Assembly (NCBI GenBank): GCA_965153355.1
Contig: OZ231127.1
Location: 56,668,001-56,732,000 of the forward strand
Origin: Flaccisagitta enflata
Lineage: Eukaryota; Chaetognatha; Sagittoidea; Aphragmophora
DNA: 64,000 bases
Direction: 5' to 3'
Under the pieces are notes generated by a model. The model did not search any database. It was given only the letters and a program-made list of their open reading frames with translations, and was not told where the DNA came from. A program made the translations under genes and the position numbers. Below, piece after piece: positions 61,191 through 64,000 of the stretch; the stretch's first letter is position 1; the number at the start of each line of letters is the position of its first letter.

Positions 61191-61804
61191 AAAGACGGTA
61201 TAGAAACTCTTTTGTATGGTTTATAACCAGGAGAAAAGTTGATCATTTTCGTTGCACCCACAGCTTTATATATATTGTGGAGAATCTCTCTGCACTGGCA
61301 ATGACGATTATCCAGTCCGTGCAATTCTGGCATCGCTTTTTAACGGACGGAGTATGGACACAAAAGTAGTTTTGGGTGGATATCCTAGTTGCAAAGACGC
61401 ACCTTTCAAAGCAGCTAAAGTTTGACAAAGTGAGCGACCTACCCAATGGCCTGTCGGAAAATTTCCTCCATCTATAAACTGGAAGAGCTTCAATTTTGCC
61501 ATTATTGGAGAAGAATGATTTATGTCTTTGGCAGATCGTTTTGTTGACAAGGACACGGGCGGGATGAATGACAAATAAACAAAGACGATAACGAGACAAG
61601 ATGCGAATAACCATGTCATCCCTACTCCAGAAGTGTGATGAGTTGTTATTGCCTCGGTTGCCTCCTCGTTTTCTTTATAGCATTCTCCCTCACTCAGTTT
61701 TTTCCCCATCTTGTCATACATCTAAATCACGACGAAAATCATACAGCTAGAGTAGCTCACTAGCACTACAAAATGCGCTTCCAAATACCAATAGGCAAAA
61801 ATAC
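61191..61804. other. Unassigned; one possible minus-strand frame
   Basis: 61308-61721 on the minus strand is a 137-codon frame (MYDKMGKKLSEGECYKEN start) with one hydrophobic stretch (MTWLFASCLVIVFVYLSFI, about residues 35-53). It is not built from simple repeats, unlike most frames here. I recognise no family, and it may be chance or an exon of an unknown gene. Confidence 0.2.
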
Positions 61805-62106
61805 AGGGGTGTATATAATTGAGTCGCCTTTGATTTCCCCCCCCCCCTGCCTTTGATTTTCTTCTGTTTTAAAATCTATGATTCTTTTCCCTATAAAGCA
61901 ATAAAACAGTGTAGTTAAGTTTTAAATGATATTAAATTGTGTTTTTCTAATCAGTTTTATTGATTTAGTACTGTCAAAAGTTATATTTTCCCTCCATTTT
62001 TTTTTCTTCTCTTTTTCCCCCCTTTGGTTTCCTTCCCTAGCTTCAAACCCTTTGATTTTTCCCATTCCCCACCAGGGAGGGGAGGAAATCAATTATATGT
62101 AGGCCT
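61805..62106. mobile_element. Element H, about 300 bp
   Basis: GTGTATATAATTGA (61807) and TCAATTATATGTA (to about 62103) are inverted ends, with CCTTTGATTTCCCCCCCC and CCCTTTGATTTTTCCC inside. The interior is AT-rich without an ORF. A related, interrupted copy lies at 33057-33503. Confidence 0.5.
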
Positions 62107-62354
62107 GCAAAAATATAAGTTATGTTCCAAGTTCACTGTCCAATCTCATCTTATCTACAGTAAACAATCACAGACAAAATTATTTGTAGATGAACAGCGT
62201 GATCATGCTCAACGGTTCATAAATGATAGTTGACTTACCTGTTATCGTATAGGAGGATATGCGTCCATGGATGGCAGTGAAAAAAAGGGATACAAAGTGA
62301 AAGAAACAGAAACTTGATTTATTTTCATACTTGCTTAAGCAAGCAATTAAAAAA

Positions 62355-62605
62355 ACAAGTCCTTGAGCAGAGCTGCTCATCTATGCCAGCGTTTTTAAGT
62401 ATTCTAGCTCATTTAGCTCATTCAGCTTGCTCTTTTTCTCTGATTTTGAATAGGATAGATAAATTAATGTTTTGATTTAAGCATGCAAGTACAAGGAAGC
62501 ATATCAGTGAGCAAAGCTGATTGTCTGATTGAATTATTTTGAATATTTAGCTCATTTGGCTCAGTCCTGATTTTCAATGCAGTCAATACATACAATTGCT
62601 TTTGA
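62355..62605. repeat. AGCTCATTT-rich dispersed repeat, part 1
   Basis: GAGCAGAGCTGCTCATCTATG and TAGCTCATTTAGCTCATTCA (about 62368-62425), then AGCATATCAGTGAGCAAAGC and TAGCTCATTTGGCTCAGTCC to CATACAATTGCT. The same order recurs at 63605-63965. Confidence 0.75.
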
Positions 62606-62739
62606 TAAAAAAAAATTTCAATGACTGAAGATGAAAGCATGGTGAAAATTGACCACTGCTTACGACTTTTTTCCTCACGGCGACAGCCGCCATTACTGGT
62701 ATACAGGCCTGGTATTTACACAAATTCGTATGGACGTGG
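62606..62739. other. Spacer holding the dispersed hairpin motif (62660-62702)
   Basis: TTACGACTTTTTTCCTCACG then GCGACAGCCGCCATTACTGG is similar to 41400-41443 and, inverted, 31363-31404. Confidence 0.5.
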
Positions 62740-62907
62740 CTTCGAAACCCGCTTCATCGGTTGATCGCTCTGTTGGTCGGTCCGTCACACATTACTTTTG
62801 TGGCGTTTAAAGTCTTTGCATCGCGTCGCTGCCCCTGGTCAAATGATTGTTTAGTTTTTCATCACTACCCCTGCTCATCCGCACGCGACTTAGGTAACCA
62901 TGTATCC

Positions 62908-62912
<5 letters not shown>
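62740..62912 (-). mobile_element. Family A repeat ending in a GA array
   Basis: GAAACCCGCTTCATCGGTTG, GGTCGGTCCGTCACAC, CTGCTCATCCGCACGCGACT and GTAACCATGTATCC, after which the expected GGCCTTGTT is replaced by the (GA)n run at 62914. Confidence 0.65.

Positions 62913-62913
<1 letters not shown>

Positions 62914-62966
<53 letters not shown>
62914..62966. repeat. (GA)n microsatellite
   Basis: Pure run of about 52 bp followed by three GAGAGGCT units. Confidence 0.95.
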
Positions 62967-62970
<4 letters not shown>

Positions 62971-63604
62971 AGAGAGGCTGAGAGAGGCTGAGAGAGAATG
63001 GGATAGACACTTTCTTAGAGACGGAACATATAATATTACCTTTAGCGCGAATATCACGAACGATACCAACATCGAGAAAGCAATAAAGAAAAGTCAATGT
63101 GTCGAGGTAAGCAGTCTTGGCCCCGCTATGAAGGTCGTTAGAGTTTTTTTTTTCTCATGTCAGCAACAATTCAAATACCCTTACCCCCCCCCCCCCACAC
63201 ACACACAAAATCCCCGTACAAAAGACAAAATTGTTGTTTATTTAATTTTTTCTCTCGTTTTTATACTGTTTGTCTCTGTTATGTCCATCTATTATCGAGA
63301 AAAAAGTTGAAGTCAGTTTTTGACATATTTGAGAAAAACATGGTATTCATTTTCTCATGGGAAAGTTGGGAATCTCATCCAGCTGAATGAGCCCGCCAAT
63401 AAAATTGATATAGTAAGTAAATTTGATAGTTCTCTTTTATTTGGCGCCAAGCAGAGGCCTCCACGACAAATGTTTCTTGAGTTACGATTTTTTAAAAGTT
63501 TATTTATAATAAATTCGAATTCAATTTTTTTCGATTTTTTTTATTTTATGTTGGATCAATAAAGTAGTGTGTCTATGTCTGTTTTAACATGCAAATAAAA
63601 ATAC
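62967..63604. other. Spacer, nothing recognised
   Basis: A C13-(AC)n stretch at 63185-63207. No gene recognised. Confidence 0.35.
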
Positions 63605-63965
63605 CATGTTTATGAGCATAGCTGCTCATCTGTGAGGGTGTTTTTGAGTATTCTAGCTCATTTAGCTCAGTCTTTTTTTTTTTCTTATTTTAAATGCGAT
63701 AATTAAAGAAATGATTTGATTCATTTCTGAGCACGCAAATACAAGAAAGCATGTCCGTGAGCATAGCTGGTTATCTGTGTGAGTATTTCAGCTCATCTAG
63801 CTCATTTGGCTCAATCTTTTTTTCTGATTTTAGATAAGACAAATGTCAGTGAGCAATGTTATTTGTCTGGTTAAGTGATGTTGAGTATTTTAGCTCATCT
63901 AGCTCATTTGGCTCAGTCCTATTTTTCTCTGATTTTCAGTGCAATCAATGCATACAATTGCTCTT
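63605..63965. repeat. AGCTCATTT-rich dispersed repeat, part 2
   Basis: At least three units with GTGAGCATAGCTGGTTATCT or GAGCATAGCTGCTCATCTGT followed by GAGTATTYTAGCTCATYTAG and CTCATTTGGCTCAGTC, ending CATACAATTGCTCTTGATTT as at 62605. Confidence 0.75.
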
Positions 63966-64000
63966 GATTTGATCTAACAAGTAAAAAATATTGCAGTGTC

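Noticed and set aside
61308-61721. 137-codon minus-strand frame as a host membrane protein gene
   Set aside because: One hydrophobic stretch alone is weak support. No family, splice context or codon evidence, so it is listed only as a possible frame in an unassigned stretch.

Overview
The window is nuclear DNA of a repeat-rich multicellular animal, most likely an invertebrate. The evidence is a BEL/Pao LTR retrotransposon (a family known mainly from animals), a LINE remnant, a Penelope-like remnant, many small DNA-transposon relics, and dozens of long di- and trinucleotide arrays ((GA)n, (TG)n, (AAC)n, (GAT)n). I cannot name the species. I recognise no host protein-coding gene, tRNA or rRNA with confidence. 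Nearly all long open frames are translations of microsatellites or of dispersed repeats.

Layout. 1-13.2 kb: a TIR-bounded family carrying an internal minisatellite (family C: 1-279, 6405-6960, 12201-12655), hairpin-ended short repeats (families A and B), palindromic MITEs (family D), a LINE reverse-transcriptase fragment on the minus strand (3628-4216), a 455-bp tandem duplication (7568-8441), a large foldback element (9068-9910) and a 1.2-kb element with TIRs built from a CTGCTAGCAG motif (10225-11389). 13.2-43 kb: microsatellites, a hAT-like palindromic MITE (14146-14484), a Penelope-like GIY-YIG remnant (16606-17206), a perfect 55-bp-arm hairpin (22837-22949), foldback family F (24824-25398), twin TIR elements (36186-37078), many copies of families A and B, and a DNA element with an 8-bp TSD nested inside a family A copy (41558-42375).

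43.1-53.7 kb is the only well-preserved coding region. A 9.73-kb BEL/Pao element (43735-53462) sits in a minisatellite, flanked by a 5-bp duplication CACGG. Its 598-bp LTRs differ at two positions. It has a candidate primer-binding site, a 2.26-kb leader made largely of four different tandem-repeat blocks, an intact 883-codon gag-protease-RT(N-terminal) frame, and a pol region broken by three frameshifts and one stop. No envelope gene is visible. In an intact relative the polyprotein would supply capsid, protease, reverse transcriptase/RNase H and integrase for copying through RNA; this copy looks unable to do so alone.

53.7-64 kb: a 136-bp hAT-like MITE with a perfect 8-bp TSD (55726-55861), two more family F foldbacks (56797-57396, 58403-59017), a second complete family D MITE (59610-59784), a fourth family C element (60608-61190) and a dispersed AGCTCATTT-rich repeat (62355-62605, 63605-63965).

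The most interesting unexplained structure is the set of hairpin-ended families. A and B begin ACAAGGCC and end in a perfect stem-loop followed by CTAAAA, with a GGAC/CCGT tetranucleotide array just inside the hairpin, an architecture resembling non-autonomous Helitron/Helentron elements. C has a CGGCCCC-TTC-GGGGCCG hairpin at both ends and a 20-21-bp minisatellite inside.
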